From Melitaea cinxia (Eukaryota; Arthropoda; Insecta; Lepidoptera; Nymphalidae), in contig NC_059399.1 in the NCBI RefSeq assembly GCF_905220565.1, positions 4,247,501-4,311,500 on the forward strand: a stretch of 64,000 bases of DNA, written 5' to 3'. A program made the translations under genes and the position numbers. The notes under the pieces are model-generated. The model did not search any database. It saw only the letters and a program-made list of their open reading frames with translations, and was not told where the DNA came from. This document shows, in pieces, positions 1-14,415 of this stretch. The number at the start of each line of letters is the position of its first letter. Positions within the stretch are counted from its first letter, which is position 1.

Positions 1-534
1 TTAATGTTTACAGCTATTTTACTCTACTATAAGCTAGAACGAATCTGCCACTATAATGCGATAGTTATCAATAAAATAGCTAGCCAATGTTTTAAGATTT
101 TTTTTAAATTAGCTTGCAAGTTTTGTGTAGTGTAGCCAAGTAGCCAATACAAGTATTCTAAAAAGATAATTATATCCCTATTTAAACTTTTAAAGCAGAG
201 ATATATCTCTGATATAACTTATAAGTTGAAGGCTATTTATATGTTTTAATCGTGTTTTGTGCTTTAGATCTATTGATGGTAGTATTGATTTTAAAAGTTA
301 AAATTTTATCTGTACTTATTAAATATACTTATAAGTATAATAAGAGTATATTTAAGAAAATATATCACTTAATCAATTAATTTCGCTTACTTTTTGGAGT
401 TAATTAAAAAACGCTTACTTGCTTATAAGCTATCGCAATAGCTGAACACTGGATAATATACTTTATATTCATAACAATGATGTCCGGCCGTTTTCGCGCG
501 GTATTACTCCGTCGAACGCTCATTTTTAGCGCCA

Positions 535-542
535 TATATAAG
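535..542 (+). promoter_or_regulatory. TATA box of the cuticle-type gene
   Basis: TATATAAG lies 113 bp upstream of the ATG at 648, in a locally GC-richer stretch (about 481-550) that stands out from the AT-rich surroundings. The spacing would put transcription start near 565-575 and give a 5' UTR of about 75 bp. Single-motif inference. Confidence 0.5.
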
Positions 543-647
543 GCTGGTTTGTTTTTTATATCCATAGTCAAAACCGAATCGTGTATACTTCAACATAGTG
601 AGGTGACTAGAACGGTGTGTTTAATAAAATAAACTTTGACAAATAAA

Positions 648-3600
648 ATGGCCTGGACATTGTATAGTGTTTTTGTTCTGTGTGTGTGCTCGGTGGTAAG
701 GACTCAGGTCATACCAAGCAAAACTAGAACAAGCGACGGTGATTATAACAATGTTAATCCAGATGGATCATTTGATTTTGGGTAATTGTGATTTTTGTAT
801 TGTTTAATAAGTGTAAGCTAATTATGGCTTTCTAAGGTAATAATATTTTTTATCGGAGGTTACAGTATTATAAAAAAACATTTTTATTATTCTTTCTTTA
901 TTTTTGAACACAATATACATATTTTCCGAATTTCAAGAACGAAATTCTTTCTCATATGTTTTCGTGATACTTCAAATAAAGGTCTTTGTAAAAGAAAGAA
1001 ACGCGCTTACTTATTTGACCCGTAAACTTAACGAATACGATGCACGGGAAGAACTAGTAACGTTTTATATTACTGAATTTGGTTTGGACAACCTCTGTTA
1101 TAAGGTAGGGTACCTTATAGTAATCGTTACTCATAGTAGAGAATGTATTCGCCAACCCGCAGTGGAGCAGCGTGGTGGATTAAGCTCCTATCATTCTCCT
1201 ACATGGATAAAGATGCGTTTGCCCAGCAGTGGGATGTTATAGCCTGCATAGACATAAAAAAATGAAATTGATGAGTAAAATTAAAATAGCAAAATGATGA
1301 CTCAAAAGTGCTTTTAAAGATTACTTACACTAAATTCGTTTTGATTTGATATTAAATGTGAGTCAACATAAACTATACTTATATAATACCAATGATTTTA
1401 AAAAAAATTGTTATGCGTTTAACATGAAGATTTAACAAACAGTTATTTTCATCAAAATTTTATTACTGGCCACAAACCTTTATTGCAATAAACAAATGCT
1501 CTATACATGAAAAAAAAATACTAAGTTCCATTCACAGATAATAATAAATATACCTTTTCATCAGGATCAAATGATAATTAATTGCATATTCTCAGCAGCT
1601 ATCTTTCATCTGCTTAAACTGTAATTAGTTGATATCTCGGACCGTATCTTCGTCTTTGTTATTTTACATAAGCGTAATTATGATGTAAAAAAATGTGAAC
1701 ACGGATTTTCTACGTTTGATATATTTTATATTTATAATTATAAAGAATTTGATTTTCTCAAAGTATTTTTAGAACCTATTTTTTAGCATTCAATATTAAA
1801 CGTGTACCTAATGTGTTATTATGATATCGCAAAACTTTGATCAGTATTATTTTTTGTTTGATTGATATAATAACGGTCACCAACCCGCTTGCCCAGCGCA
1901 CAGTGCAGTGAAATGTATGGCGCGATGGACAAAAATCATAACACAGTTTTAATGCTGTAATAAACTATATTTCGTACATAATTTTGTTAATGTTGTCTAG
2001 TATAATAATTTTTAGCTTCTTTAATCTAATAACAATATTAAATATAAAATTATATTTATCTTAATTAAGGTAAACAAACACAATATTCATTCTAACTTAA
2101 TTCATCTACCAAAATAGCCAAACTAAATTATTTTAAATTAAATAATTATTTAAAATAATTTAAATTAAATTATTTTAAATTAATTAAAACTTTCTGGCAG
2201 GCGAATCTCCCGTTGTAGCCAACCTCCGTGGCGTTGATAAAGTCTTTGGCGGCTACGACTAACTTCTTTCTACTTATTGCTCATATTTAAACAAAATAAC
2301 CGACGAAAAGAGAACAAATTCTCTCAAATACAGCTGATTCTCGACCACTTTTTTCCGTTTCAAACCATACTTCTACCAGATTACCCGGAGTTTTTGATAG
2401 ATTTCCTTCTCGCTGAAAAAGATATTATAAAAAAAGTCGCAAACGGAAGCACTTAAACTGTACTGAAAATTAAAGTATACCAATGTAGTAATAATAAAAT
2501 GTTACAAGTATGCAATGTTATGCAATGTTTTTTTTAAAACTTCTTTCAAAGTTTTAAAATGCACCGAGTTATACTTATTTTCAATAGCAACTTTGGATAG
2601 ATTCATACATAGTTAAAGACAACGTATAGACTCAAAAACTATAATAATTTTAAGTACATATCTTGGCCTTTAATCTCCATAGCTGTTAGTTTATAAAAAC
2701 GTTACACTTTCTTTTCACAATGCACTTTGCACAACAGACGATTTACGACTGATAAGGTAGTTAGCGGTATTCATTCAAAGTGAGACATTCAAAGTGTCAT
2801 TATAAGCGAATAAAAACTATCCAGCTAATAAAAATTGGTGCTCGTTGTGTAGGAACTCATTATTTTTAAAACGGCAATACCGATTTGTAGGAAACCGAAA
2901 TTTGTTTTTTTCTTTTTTGTCCTAGACTCACAGCACTGTGCAGCGTGGTGATTATGGGCAAAACACATGAGTTCACGTCATTTTTGGCGTAAACTTGTGG
3001 TGGCCTACGTCCAGCAGTGAACTGTATAGGCTGTAATGAATAATGATGATATAATAAATAGTTTTGAGTTTTCAACGTGGGCTGCATTAGTTGTTATTAG
3101 ATTAACCGTTTGACTGTTAAGTTTTGTTGATGCGTAACAAGAAAACTGGAAAATGTCTGAACTTCAGGGGATTCTACGGAAGCTTATTAAAAGGAATCTA
3201 CGTTCATCCGTTTACAGCTTTATTGAAAGACTGGCTTACAAAAGAAGATTTACTTTATCCTCAAATGACTAATTAATTAAATACATACTACCTACATCAC
3301 AAAAACTAGCTTTTGTTTAGATATAAAAATTATAAGTATAAGTATGTAATCGCAGTCGACCGTTTAAAAAATAAATTGACTACAAACAGATGTAGGCTAT
3401 GAAACGTCAAGCTAAAGACTGTCGGCGGATATTGAAACTAAAAGTAGAGTATGATACAACCCAGGTATCGACAGAGTCAAAGCTTTTCTCGTAGTCCACA
3501 AATGCCATACACAGTGGCTGATTATATTCTTCAGTATTTTGTGTAATCTAGTGAATATTACTATGTGGCCTACGATGCCACTACCTACTACGTATTAATC

Positions 3601-6600
3601 TAAATTAGATTGATGCGTAGTATGATTAGATATCTAGACTTTTTTAAAACAGAATATTTTTTAGAATTTTTAATAATGGGGTAAATTGATGGGCTAAGAA
3701 TTAATAGTGTATCTCATTAATGTATCTTGAAATTCATCAAAATGTTCATTTTACTTGCTATTATTGTTCAGATATGCAAACAAAGACCGTGGCGGTAGTT
3801 ACCACTTAGCGCGTGGAAACGCCAATAATGTAGTGGGAGGAAGGTTCGGAGCGAGGGAACCCGGAACTGACGAAATTAAAGAAACTATATACACTGCTGG
3901 TCCCAGAGGGTATGTATAAACGAAATAAATTTTATATAAATAACTCTGTACTCAAAAAAAGTGCATAAATATGCATGCAGATACAGCAGCTGGCACAAAG
4001 TCGGAAAATGTTTATCTTAGATCTTGTATGAATAAAAGAAAGTAGAAAAGTCTTTAATTTTTGCCTTGTTTTATTAGCAGACTTGTGAATCTGCAATTGG
4101 AATATCGTCGATAATTATCTATTTATGTTTACGATTAAAGTAACTTCTTTCGATAAATAATTTCCAACTATTTAGGTTCCGAGCTAAAGGCCCTAATGTC
4201 CATCGAAAAATTGACCTGGATCAAAGACCTCGAGGCGCCATTGGAAACAAAGACGACCCTTACTTCGATCCTAATGAAGACCCGAGCTACTCCTACAAAA
4301 TCGAAACCAGAACTTACTCCAAGAACGAAAATGCTGATAGTCGGGGCGATGTGACAGGTACTTTATCGTAACAACCTATAAATTTTCCTTTTGAATATAT
4401 TTCACTTCTATTGGCAAGGAGATTAAAACATTTTAATATTAGAAGAATATGTACACTATACTCAGCTCTGAACATAAACGAAGACCTTTCAGCTATTAAC
4501 CTATGTGCTAAATCGTTCGGTCTTCTTATTAACCCATTTAAATGTCGAAGAATTGTCGGTAGCAGTAGTTTAAGAAACCGAATCAGTTGGAATGCTATTC
4601 CTCCCGTCTTTTACTATGGCACAGCTATTCCTTGTTGTGACAAAGTTAGGAACTTGGGCTTGCTTATGGACAACAATTTATCTTGGATAGCTCATCTCAG
4701 CGAATTCAGCAGAACAATGAACTTCACTCTCTGAAGCGTCTCAAATTATTTTTACCATTTATAACTAAAATTTTGCTTTCGCAATCATTATTTTCTCGAG
4801 CCCATTCTTGACTATGCAGATGTGTGACACTATAAAGATGTGACACAGGAGCTTATTTGTTTTGGTTTACGCAAATAAGATCACATCTCTCACCTTCGTT
4901 CTTAACTCAATTGGCTCCCTATCCACCTTTACCGCGATATGCACAATCTTTCTTTTCTTTATAAGATACTCCATGATCAAAAATCTCCTCCTTACCTTCG
5001 GTCCCGTTTCAAATTAATTCTTACCCCTTCACGCTCTAGGCGGTTTTGCATAACAACGATGCTCGAAGTTTCTAGGCATAACACAAACTTCCGACTAAGT
5101 GTCTTTTCTGTACGCGCTGCTAACTTTTGGAATAATCTCAAAAAATTCCTTTATCGCACTTTTCTGAATCGCTGTCCACTTTTGAAAACAATATTAAAAT
5201 AATTATCTGCTTTTCAAAATCACTACAGATGTATGAGATGTATATATGTAGATGTATGTGTGTATGTTTATGTATGTTATTTATTATGTATTTTATTATG
5301 TAGGTATATTTTTTGTTATTTTTCTATTCCTGCATTACTTTGCCCCGCGTTCACATCATCTCTCACTTCCATGGGTCGACTGGTAGAGATCTCTTTTAGA
5401 GATAAGTTCGTCCTTGCTAACTTCCTATATTATAATGACTATTATAAAATTACTTAGTGCAATAAAGAATATAATAAAAAAATAAATGACGTAAGAAGTT
5501 TTAATTGAATGAAAAACTCAAATCAGTAGGATAACAAAGTGTATACAGAGACTCATTAGTATTGTATGATATTGTTGTTAATTTTATATTTCATTTATTG
5601 TGTTATTATTATTTTTCTTTTTTTTTCAATCATGACGTATTGCAGTATCATGAATCATGACGAAATGTAATTAATATACTCCTAATTAGTATGATTTAAT
5701 GAATTGATTGTCTTTGCTACACCTAATATTGACATTACACGATTAATTTAATTTTATGCTTAATTATATGTTACCGTATACTTTGTCTTTGTTTTCTTGT
5801 TTTATAATGTTTTATTATTTTATTTCTGTTGACTTACTTTTTCTGTTCTACGCTTTACTGTAAAATACTGTATAATTTTATGGACTTCTTTTCTGAACTA
5901 AACGTTTTTATCTATTATATTATTATATAATTATTTATTATATTATTATAATTACTTTTTTCTCAGGACATTATTCATTCGTGGACGATATTGGCGAACG
6001 ACATGATGTATCCTACATAGCTGGAAAAGACACAGGCTTTCACGTATCATCAGCTCATCCAGACGCTCCCAATCTTATCGGAGCACCGTTTCATCGAGCA
6101 CCACTTGTAAGAGGAGAGAGCACGTCAAGAGGTCGTACTGCCGTACAGAGAGGGCTTGATGGTTCCTACAGGTATAAGTGGTTAATCAAGAATGCAACGC
6201 ATATCATGTTAAAAACTTTTAAAGTATCATTACTAAAATAAAGTAATCTATATAATGTATGGAGGTTGCTACACTGCAGATTCATAGATTAGCCATGCTA
6301 GAGTTTAGGCAAATTCAGATATGCCTAAAGTTTAGATGAACTCAATTTACAATAAGCATTTTTTAATACTATTGCGATCGAATCGCATCGAAAGCAAATA
6401 AACTCAATATTCTATTTTTGTAATCATTAGCTACCTACTCTATTTGTGGCCCTTATGTTATCAATTTATAGATTTATTTCTGCGGGTCCTGACCAAAGAA
6501 GAACCGAGAGCAGCGACTCACACGGTAACGTCAGAGGATCGTACACGTTTTTGGACGATAAAGGGGTACAAAGGTATAAAGACAACAATTATATTATAGA

Positions 6601-8191
6601 AATAAACGTAACTGCTGCTTTGTCCGACTGATATGTTTTTTTTTATAAATCATAGCATAAATAAAGCACAAACAAACAAACAGGTTAGACTTTTAGCTAT
6701 TAAGGTGAATACCTTAAGTACTATTAAACAAACTAAGTATATACTATATGGAATCGAAATATTCTTGCAAACAGACATACAGGCTATATTCTATATATTC
6801 AGTATAGTAAACCAATTAATGACATATTTATTTGTATTTTAAGAGTTTTGTTACAGATTTATTATTGTTTAAAAGTTTAAAATATATCTCAAATTTTAAA
6901 TTGCATTCTATATTTTGGCAGGACGGTACACTATATAGCTGGACCAGGCATTGGATATAGAATCGTGAAGAATAGCAACGATCCTTTCATCCCCTCTTAT
7001 TTCCCTACTCTCCCCAGTGCTTATGACCCAGCGTTCAATGCGGGAGGAAGTTCTGGTTCACCAACCTTCACTTCGAACGATGAAACTAACGATGACGTAT
7101 TCAAAGGTAAACAAGGAGTACAATGTTATTGTTGTAAATTTTGTCAGACCTTATTGATAATCGTATTCAGGAAATAATATTTTTTTTTTTTTACCCACTT
7201 CGAATAATAATTTTAGGGCCAGATGGAACAGCTGCATCAGGGCATGTAAAACCACCTCCATTTCCTATATCCGACAGTGACAGACCCAGTAAACCCGTGA
7301 GCGCCAGTACTAGTACAGGAAATTCTGAAGAAGAACCTGCCGGAGAAAGTTATGGTCAGGAACCGCCTTTTGTCGATGATTCTGGAAGCCAAGACTTGGC
7401 TGACTTGAGCTACGTCGATGAAGACGCCACTAGTTTCGCAGGCTCCAAACCAACTTCTGGACCAGGTGATGCATAGCACGGATGATGGCAAGTGATTGAC
7501 GTTAGTGATCTTGTTGAATCCCGAAAAATCATTTTTCATCAACTTTTGCACGGAAATCTCGTGGATGATGAAGATTGCTTGTTGCTTCTATTTAGTTAAT
7601 GTATACGTTCTTTATTATTTGAAAGAACGGACGATGTATTTACGTATTTAGAAATAATGTGCCATTTATTTTAAAATAACAAGATCACAATATTCAATCG
7701 AGTTGCACAGAGCGGTTGGAGAGAGCACTGATTTGGAATGACTATATGAAATTGCTTGTTCGCAATAAATAATATTCACCGTAAAACTGGTTTTTATTAC
7801 ACCAACACCCTTCGGCACTAAAGCACAGTGATGGAGCGCACAAAGAACTTAGTAATAATTACAAATTACAGGCAAACCGTGGCGTCCCACCAGCAAACCT
7901 TATAGGCCGACGAAGAAACCTTACATACCATTTAAGCCTCCCCAAGGAACGAATGATATACACGATGATTTTGAAGTTGATGATGGTGATAAAAGTAAAC
8001 CAGAATTCGCGATAGGTTTTAATATACAACATAAAAAGCCTGGCACTACTATTATTAGGAATATAGGCGAAGATTACTTCGGCATACCGCCTGGTGTGTC
8101 AGTCAGGGCTCATGTACAAAGCATTGATTTATACCCGTTTGGTTCAAAACCAATATCGCCTTCTGAAGCTTTAGAAAACGACGAAACGTAA
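648..8191 (+). CDS. Secreted cuticular-type protein with three RR-like chitin-binding repeats (8 exons)
   Basis: Exons 648-781, 3772-3909, 4176-4357, 5967-6171, 6472-6573, 6922-7106, 7217-7465 and 7872-8191 all have GT/AG borders and join in frame to 504 codons plus TAA. The start is the first ATG after the TATA box and opens a hydrophobic signal peptide (MAWTLYSVFVLCVCSV). Three diverged Rebers-Riddiford-like units follow: about 39-93 (ending TAGPRGFRA), 129-178 (GHYSFVDDIGERHDVSYIAG) and 216-267 (GSYTFLDDKG, HYIAGPGIGY). Each has the pattern G-x-Y/F, acidic turn, G, then Y-x-AG-x-G-F/Y. The C-terminal part (270-504) is rich in P, S, G and acidic residues. RR proteins bind chitin in arthropod cuticle; the role here is inferred from that. 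No transmembrane segment is seen after the signal peptide. The repeats are weak matches to the RR consensus, so the exact subfamily is uncertain and no symbol is given. Confidence 0.85.
1120..1252 (+). repeat. 3' fragment of tRNA-derived SINE (family A)
   Basis: It contains CGCAGTGGAGCAGCGTGG, GGATTAAGCTCC and GCCCAGCAGTGGGATGTTA, matching the 3' parts of the SINE copies at 16020-16290 and 29996-30311. The tRNA-like head is missing. Confidence 0.6.
2934..3056 (+). repeat. 3' part of a lepidopteran interspersed repeat (family B)
   Basis: Shares GCGTGGTGA, ATGGGCAAAACACATGAG, GGCGTAAACTTGTGG and a tail of GATGAT repeats with the longer copies at 21157-21492 and 21924-22250. The GATGAT tail is typical of retroposed units. 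Confidence 0.6.
4405..5490 (+). pseudogene. Degraded 3' part of a Jockey-like LINE reverse transcriptase
   Basis: It lies in intron 3 of the cuticle-type gene, in sense orientation. Open pieces at 4411-4734 and 4939-5202 read like the C-terminal end of a non-LTR reverse transcriptase: a segment resembling the post-catalytic region (VRNLGLLMDNNLSWIAHL), then the usual C-terminal tail (FSVRAANFWNNL, and SRRF after a PPYLRSRF segment). Stops and frameshifts separate them, and the catalytic YADD box and everything upstream are absent. An A-rich end near 5460-5490 fits a LINE 3' end. The clade is a judgement from this tail style only. Confidence 0.6.
7764..7769 (+). terminator. Intronic poly(A) signal (possible short isoform)
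   Basis: AATAAA inside intron 7. If the exon 7 donor at 7466 is not used, the frame reads three more codons and stops at TAG 7474-7476, with this signal about 290 bp further on. That would give a protein of about 401 residues lacking the last exon. Confidence 0.3.
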
Positions 8192-8268
8192 TTTAATACG
8201 ATAAATAGAACCGGTACTACATTAGGATTCGAAAAATTGTATACAAAATCGAACACAGTTATGCAGTA

Positions 8269-8274
8269 AATAAA
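8269..8274 (+). terminator. Poly(A) signal of the cuticle-type gene
   Basis: AATAAA 78 bp after the TAA stop; a second AATAAA-like site follows near 8305. This implies a short 3' UTR of about 100 bp. Confidence 0.55.
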
Positions 8275-11200
8275 GATATTATACTTTCCACTGCGTTTAA
8301 TTTAAATAAAACCAAAAATTTTAATTAAAAGACGGTACGTTTTCTTAAAAATTTATTTGAACACGACTGTAAATTTAACAAAATGCAAAATAGTAACTAT
8401 TACAAGGAGTCTGGTTGTTATTATGTACTTATAGTGTATTGTTTTCACTCCATCCTCCCGTATGTCACTCCGCCAACAACGATTTATAACTGGGGTCTTA
8501 TTCATAAAAATATAGTTCTGGCAGCTTTATGTACACGTATTTATATAGGTGTACAAAGTAATGTTAGAAAAATCTTCGCAACATTGAAATAACGAAAGGA
8601 AATTCATTTTCAAAAACAGTTGACACTAATTATATATTCAGAAAAGTTAAAATCTACTAAACCAACTAAAATTAAAAACTAAGGTCTTAAATAGATATCC
8701 GGTCTAGTTTTATTCTATATACATTGCATAAATCGTTAGTAAGAGACAACATCATAAGCTGTCACGAAGTATATTAATATCAATAGACATATCGAAAGGT
8801 GTAACAAATTTAACGAGAAATGCTTAAATTGGAAGGTTAGTTTGGCTTTTTTCATAAGTGGATAAACAGGAAAGTTATGATGTGGTTACATCTAAATATA
8901 TATTGTATATTAAATACCTAACTACATGCGAGATTGAATGAACAGCTTCTATGTGATTGAAAAGTATTATTATAATTTGCTTAAGAAAATAACGTAAATC
9001 TTACATTCTTGTTTAGAAATTGTTAAGATGCTTGCGTGTGATTGATAAAAAAATATCGACAATTCTTTTATACGGTGAAAGAAGTCCCTAAATAAAAATA
9101 GGAAAAAACCGTTTTTTTTTCTCGTAGAGAAAACATCGTAAGAATTAAATTAGAGCAGTGTGAAGCGTTTATATACAGGAATTGTTGATATAAGGCTTAA
9201 TAAATAATTATTTATGACATAATGTTATGTGCAATATAGCATTAAAAAATTAAACCTTGAGATTAAATAAGTAGTACCTTTGTACGAGTATGTTGCCCTC
9301 AATAAACACAATTAAAAATATGGTCACAAGTTCACAACACTTAAACAGTCACATTTAAAAATAATCTTACATCATGAAACCTTAAATTAATTTAAAAATA
9401 TATAATAAATTAAAGATGACATAGTGAAGGCGCATCCAAGAATTCAAACAATCGTTAGATCCATTTCTCATATATATACAAATCTAAAAGTATTTTATAA
9501 AAATTGTCATTATTTTAGCCTACTGTAAGTAACAAGTTTGCATGAACAGAAGCTTTGCTCCGACTTAATAGCTAAGTATATAAAATTTTTATAATACTAG
9601 AAAACAGTTGAGAAGATACTAGAAGGCAAATCTGCAAATCACAAGAGGAAGCTCCCAGTCGATTATCTGGCAACATATAAAAGGCTTATTCAAATTTTCT
9701 CACGATTTTTTAGTCCTTGAGCTAGGTTGATACATATTTAATGCACTTCACTTTATTGTAATGTTAGCTGTAGATTTCCATTTTCAGTAGTTTTCTTAGC
9801 TAAATTACATTATTAAAGTTTTATTCAAATATTACATGTTCAATATTACAAATTTATAAAACGGATGAATTCGTTTATGGCAACATTTTTTGTATAATAA
9901 CTTTTTTGATTTAAAATAATTTAATTTCATCACTTCGTTAGTAGATTAATGTCATTATTTAGATATTGCAAGATAACCGACTACTTTTAGTAATAAAGTG
10001 TGCGTACTTATAACTATATCTACGAAGGATATATACAAAATATATTAGACCGTAAATCCAAGGCCATTAAACTTAATTTAAAGTGTAGATACTGTAGTAG
10101 ATTTTAATAATAAGATATTAAGGAAAAATCACCTTTGATTACATTTTATTTTTTAGATTATATGAGAAGAATATATTGGACAGTCGATTTAATTTTCAAA
10201 AAAGAACGTTTTATTTTCTACTGATAGTTTTATTAAGAGTCGCCGAAAAGATTAAGATTCTTAATTTACACTTGTAAATTGCTTAAGCATTGAACTTCAA
10301 TACGTGTATCATTTAATATTTTATTTAAAATTATACCGTGCAGCTTTTTCAAATGGACTGTTATTTTTATCTATTTATCTCACAGCCTTCATTTTCTTAA
10401 CGGCTCGCTTATTATTTAATTTTTTTTTTTAATTTCTAAGCGTACATAAAATGGTTATCGATATAAAACTTCAGCAATTTTCTATTTTGCTAATTACTTG
10501 AACTATCTGTTTTGTTTTGTTAAAAATATTGAAAACTTCATATATATTTTTATTGGTTTACATAACCACAAAAATAGTAATGATTAACGCTTTTTTTACG
10601 ACTCAAAATTTTACTATACTTGTGTTAGAAATTTGGACATGTTAGTTATAAAATATAAAAGAATAAATTTCAATAATTTATTTCATTAAAACAAATCAAC
10701 TCAAGACAGTTCAGAAACGTATATTAATTTAACTAATAATAAACTATATAATTTAAAGCAATCATATATTAAATTCGAGCAAATTCCAAGCACAATATCT
10801 GTTTGTGCGTTTAAATAACAATTAAATTTAACTAACTTTATTTATATTTTATTAATAAAAACGTTTTATAGGTTAGTCGTCACACAAATAAAACATTATT
10901 TGATTCAAATTTCAAGGCAAGCCAGAAGGAACACAACGAAAGTTTTCTAAAGACTAGAACTACTACTAGGAATACTTGCCAGGAAATGTGTCCATAGAAA
11001 TTTAAATAATCACATTTATTATCATTTTTTTATTTCATAGAAATAATTGTAGTTGTCTGTTTGTCTAAGCTTAAAATAAGGTTTATAAATTAAAGTTTGT
11101 GTTTTTCAAGTTTATAAGCGACAAAATGTTGCAAATCTTAAATTTACTTTTTTTTTCAACGTCATATTGGCACAGACTTACATTTTTTTAACTGTATATA

Positions 11201-12390
11201 TATTTAAAAAAAATTGATTAGGTCTTAAAATTTATAGGAAACAATAATTCTGAGCACGATTAAAACACTTAACAAATTATATATTTATTCTAAGTAAATT
11301 TATCTAAACAATTTTATTACAAGATATAGATTACAATAAATAATAATTCCTATATCGTGTGAAACATATAAAAAATCGCTACACAAGATCAAATAAATAT
11401 ATTTGCAGCGACTAATTTCAATAATATATTTTAGGTATAACTTTTGGTTTTGTGCAAAGTTAGAACACAATTGAAAATCTCCATAGAAATAGGCAACGAA
11501 TAAGACCTTAAGAATACTAAATACATCTGATTACATAGGTACCGTTCTTAAATTACAAGGTGAAGAAATATAGCTTTGAAATCTGTTCCTGCTGCACACA
11601 GAATAAGGTATACAAAGGTGGAAAGACTAAAGGTGACTAAAAGATAACTGAATATAGTGGTTTGCAAAACAGTAGAGATAAACCGTTATCAGCTTATTCC
11701 TTTACTTTTCCTTACTTTTCTTGATAACAATTACAGCAAAATGTACCTAAAATTTCTCTTGATACTATTGAACTATACATACCAAATTGATGTCTTGATA
11801 TTTGATTTTTTATTTTCGATTTATAAATTTTTTAAAAACACATTTTTAAATTTCTTTTATATATGATTTATAACAGAACTGTGGTTTTAATAAAAACTAA
11901 TATAGTGCTTGAATTCAGTACCAATGAGATGTTCATAAAGACTAATTTTTGTGAATTATGTTAGAATTATCTATTTTCCTAAATGACTAGAATCGATTAT
12001 GTTAGTCTTTTTTATTGTTAATAATATTATTTGAAAAATAATACTCGAAAATTTCTTAATTGACAAAAATAATGCTCCTATGTATATTTTCGACATAATA
12101 CCGAATATAAAAATACTTTAAATAAAGATAAAAAATGGCCTCAAAATAGCGTTTTATAGACAAATAAAACGTCAAATCGAATATTCTGGAAAAAGGATAT
12201 TTTCTTTAAAAAAATATTACAAAAATGCCTTTCACTAACCATTAAATCATTTAAAATTAAAAACCACATCTCATGATAACCCATTTAGTATGATATAGTC
12301 CAATATTTAAACTAATAATGCTCCGGTCAAAATATAACAAGCTCTAGCCGCGGTTCTAACTTAAAGGTCGTATAACTATCACAACGTGTA
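8275..12390. other. AT-rich region between two convergent genes
   Basis: About 4.1 kb between the end of the plus-strand cuticle-type gene and the MCU stop codon on the minus strand. It is very AT-rich with scattered A and T runs. The part nearest 12390 must include the MCU 3' UTR, whose end cannot be placed because TTTATT is frequent. No coding region or recognisable repeat was seen. Confidence 0.6.
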
Positions 12391-14382
12391 TTACGTGATT
12401 TTCATTTTCTTGGTTGTCTCTTCTAGCATATCCTTTATTTTGGTCAGGGGTGAGCGCTTGATATCTTCTATCTTGTATGTGTCTGATGGAGGCAGGTGGA
12501 TGTTCAAGGGATCTCGGAGGCGAGCGAGGTCTTTTTGTAATTTATCCACCTAGAATGATAGAAATTTGAAAGTGATAGCAATTTGAGAACTTTTAATCTA
12601 GTTCCTGTTCTGCACTACAGTTAATTAAGACAAGTAACACATTGGTCCACAAAAAATGATTATGCGATTCATATTGATCTTTTTTTAATTTTAAATTATA
12701 AAGAAATACACATGACATATTTTTAGCTTAGTAAGTTAAGTATTTTGGAAATGAAATTAATCTCATACGAACACATCTTGATATGATACGAATATAATAA
12801 AAGACTGCAATGTTCTTTTCTAATACCATAATAAATAATATTATATTATTAACCTACATGTCAAACCGAATGTGTGTGAAATTTATTGAAATGAATATGG
12901 TAGTTCAAGAATGTCTTACCTCATCCTTCAAATGGTTATACTGAGCAATATCGAGTCCGATTTTTTTCGCTTTCTTGTGTAACGTAATAAGGTGCTGTCT
13001 ATCTTTTACATCCGGCAAAATGTATTCCTATATACAAACAATAAAATTATTAAATGTAACTATATAATGCATTAATTATTAAAAAAAATATATATTATTG
13101 TTGATATTGGTTATGTGGTTACGGCAGTAAAGAATATAGCCAACTCCTATCTTCTCGTGGGTGTCGTAAGAGGCAACTAAAGGATAACACAGTTTCACCA
13201 CCACCTTGGCACTTAAAAAGCCGACCGATGGCGGGATAACCATCCAACTGCTGGTTCTGAAATACACAGGCCGAAGACGGGCAGAAGCGTCTTCGGTGCG
13301 ACAAAGCCAGCCATGGCCACCAACCCACCTGCCCAGCGTGGTGACTATAGGCGACACATATCACGCCATTTTTGACGCGAACTTGTGGAGGACTATCTTC
13401 AGCAGTTTACTATTACTTTACTATTACTATTTATTTATTTTTTGTGACTGGCGACAAACACAAAAAAGCTGCACATGTTAAAAGATAATGAGCAAATTAA
13501 AAAATAAATAAATAAATAAACACAGTAGAGCAAGTAGTAGCTAAACGAGTATTAGAAATATTTACCTGTTTAGTAAGTACAAAGTACGCATATGCAGCCA
13601 TAGCTGTGCCATACGTCACGAAATAAGTGACAGGCTCCATGATATCCCAGGAGTACTCCCACCAGGTGAGCCTCGCCAGAACTCCAAATTGCACCCCCAT
13701 GAGCCCTAGACCCACCCACGTCAAGGCAGAGGTACGGCGAGTCGTTTCCATTTCTAAAGCCATACGTTTCTGGAAAGGTTTCGTACACCAATTACAAATT
13801 AAACATTTAAAGTGCTTTTATAAGTCTAAATCTAACTATATATATATATACTAGCTGTGCCCGCGGCTTCGCCCGCGTTGAAATCAGGGTGTCACAAACT
13901 TTTCCCGGCAAACTTCCATTGAAACTGTCATTCAAATCGGCTTAGCCGTTCCCTACACCTTCCTCTCGAATCGCATGAAAATCCGTTCAGTAGACTTTTG
14001 GGGATATGGATATTAAGATGTAGGCATTTTTTTTATTTCAGTCACTTGAAATGCTTATTACACTGAGTAACTTTTTAAAAGGCACAATTTAGTATAATTT
14101 AGTAGTTGTTTTTATAAAACCTCTATACACCACATTCTTAGTTTTATTTTCAGGCTGCAGTATAAATAACCTATCGACGAACTTATAATTGCTGTATATG
14201 TTTCATACAAACTATCAACCCCAATTAAACCCCCTTAGCGGTGGAATATCGCAAAATCTCTCTACTCTTCTACTATAATCTACTAACTATAATCTACCTC
14301 CCTGCCAAATATCATCTTTATCCATCCTAGATGGATGGACCCTCCAGCAGTTTTTGGGTTCTCGTGATGAGTGAGTCCTTTC

Positions 14383-14415
<33 letters not shown>

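Larger units (their letters stand above)
782..3771 (+). other. Intron 1 of the cuticle-type gene
   Basis: A 3-kb AT-rich intron. It holds a SINE 3' fragment (1120-1252), an AT-only stretch of short inverted repeats (about 2118-2190) and a repeat fragment (2934-3056). Nothing else in it looks coding. Confidence 0.6.
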
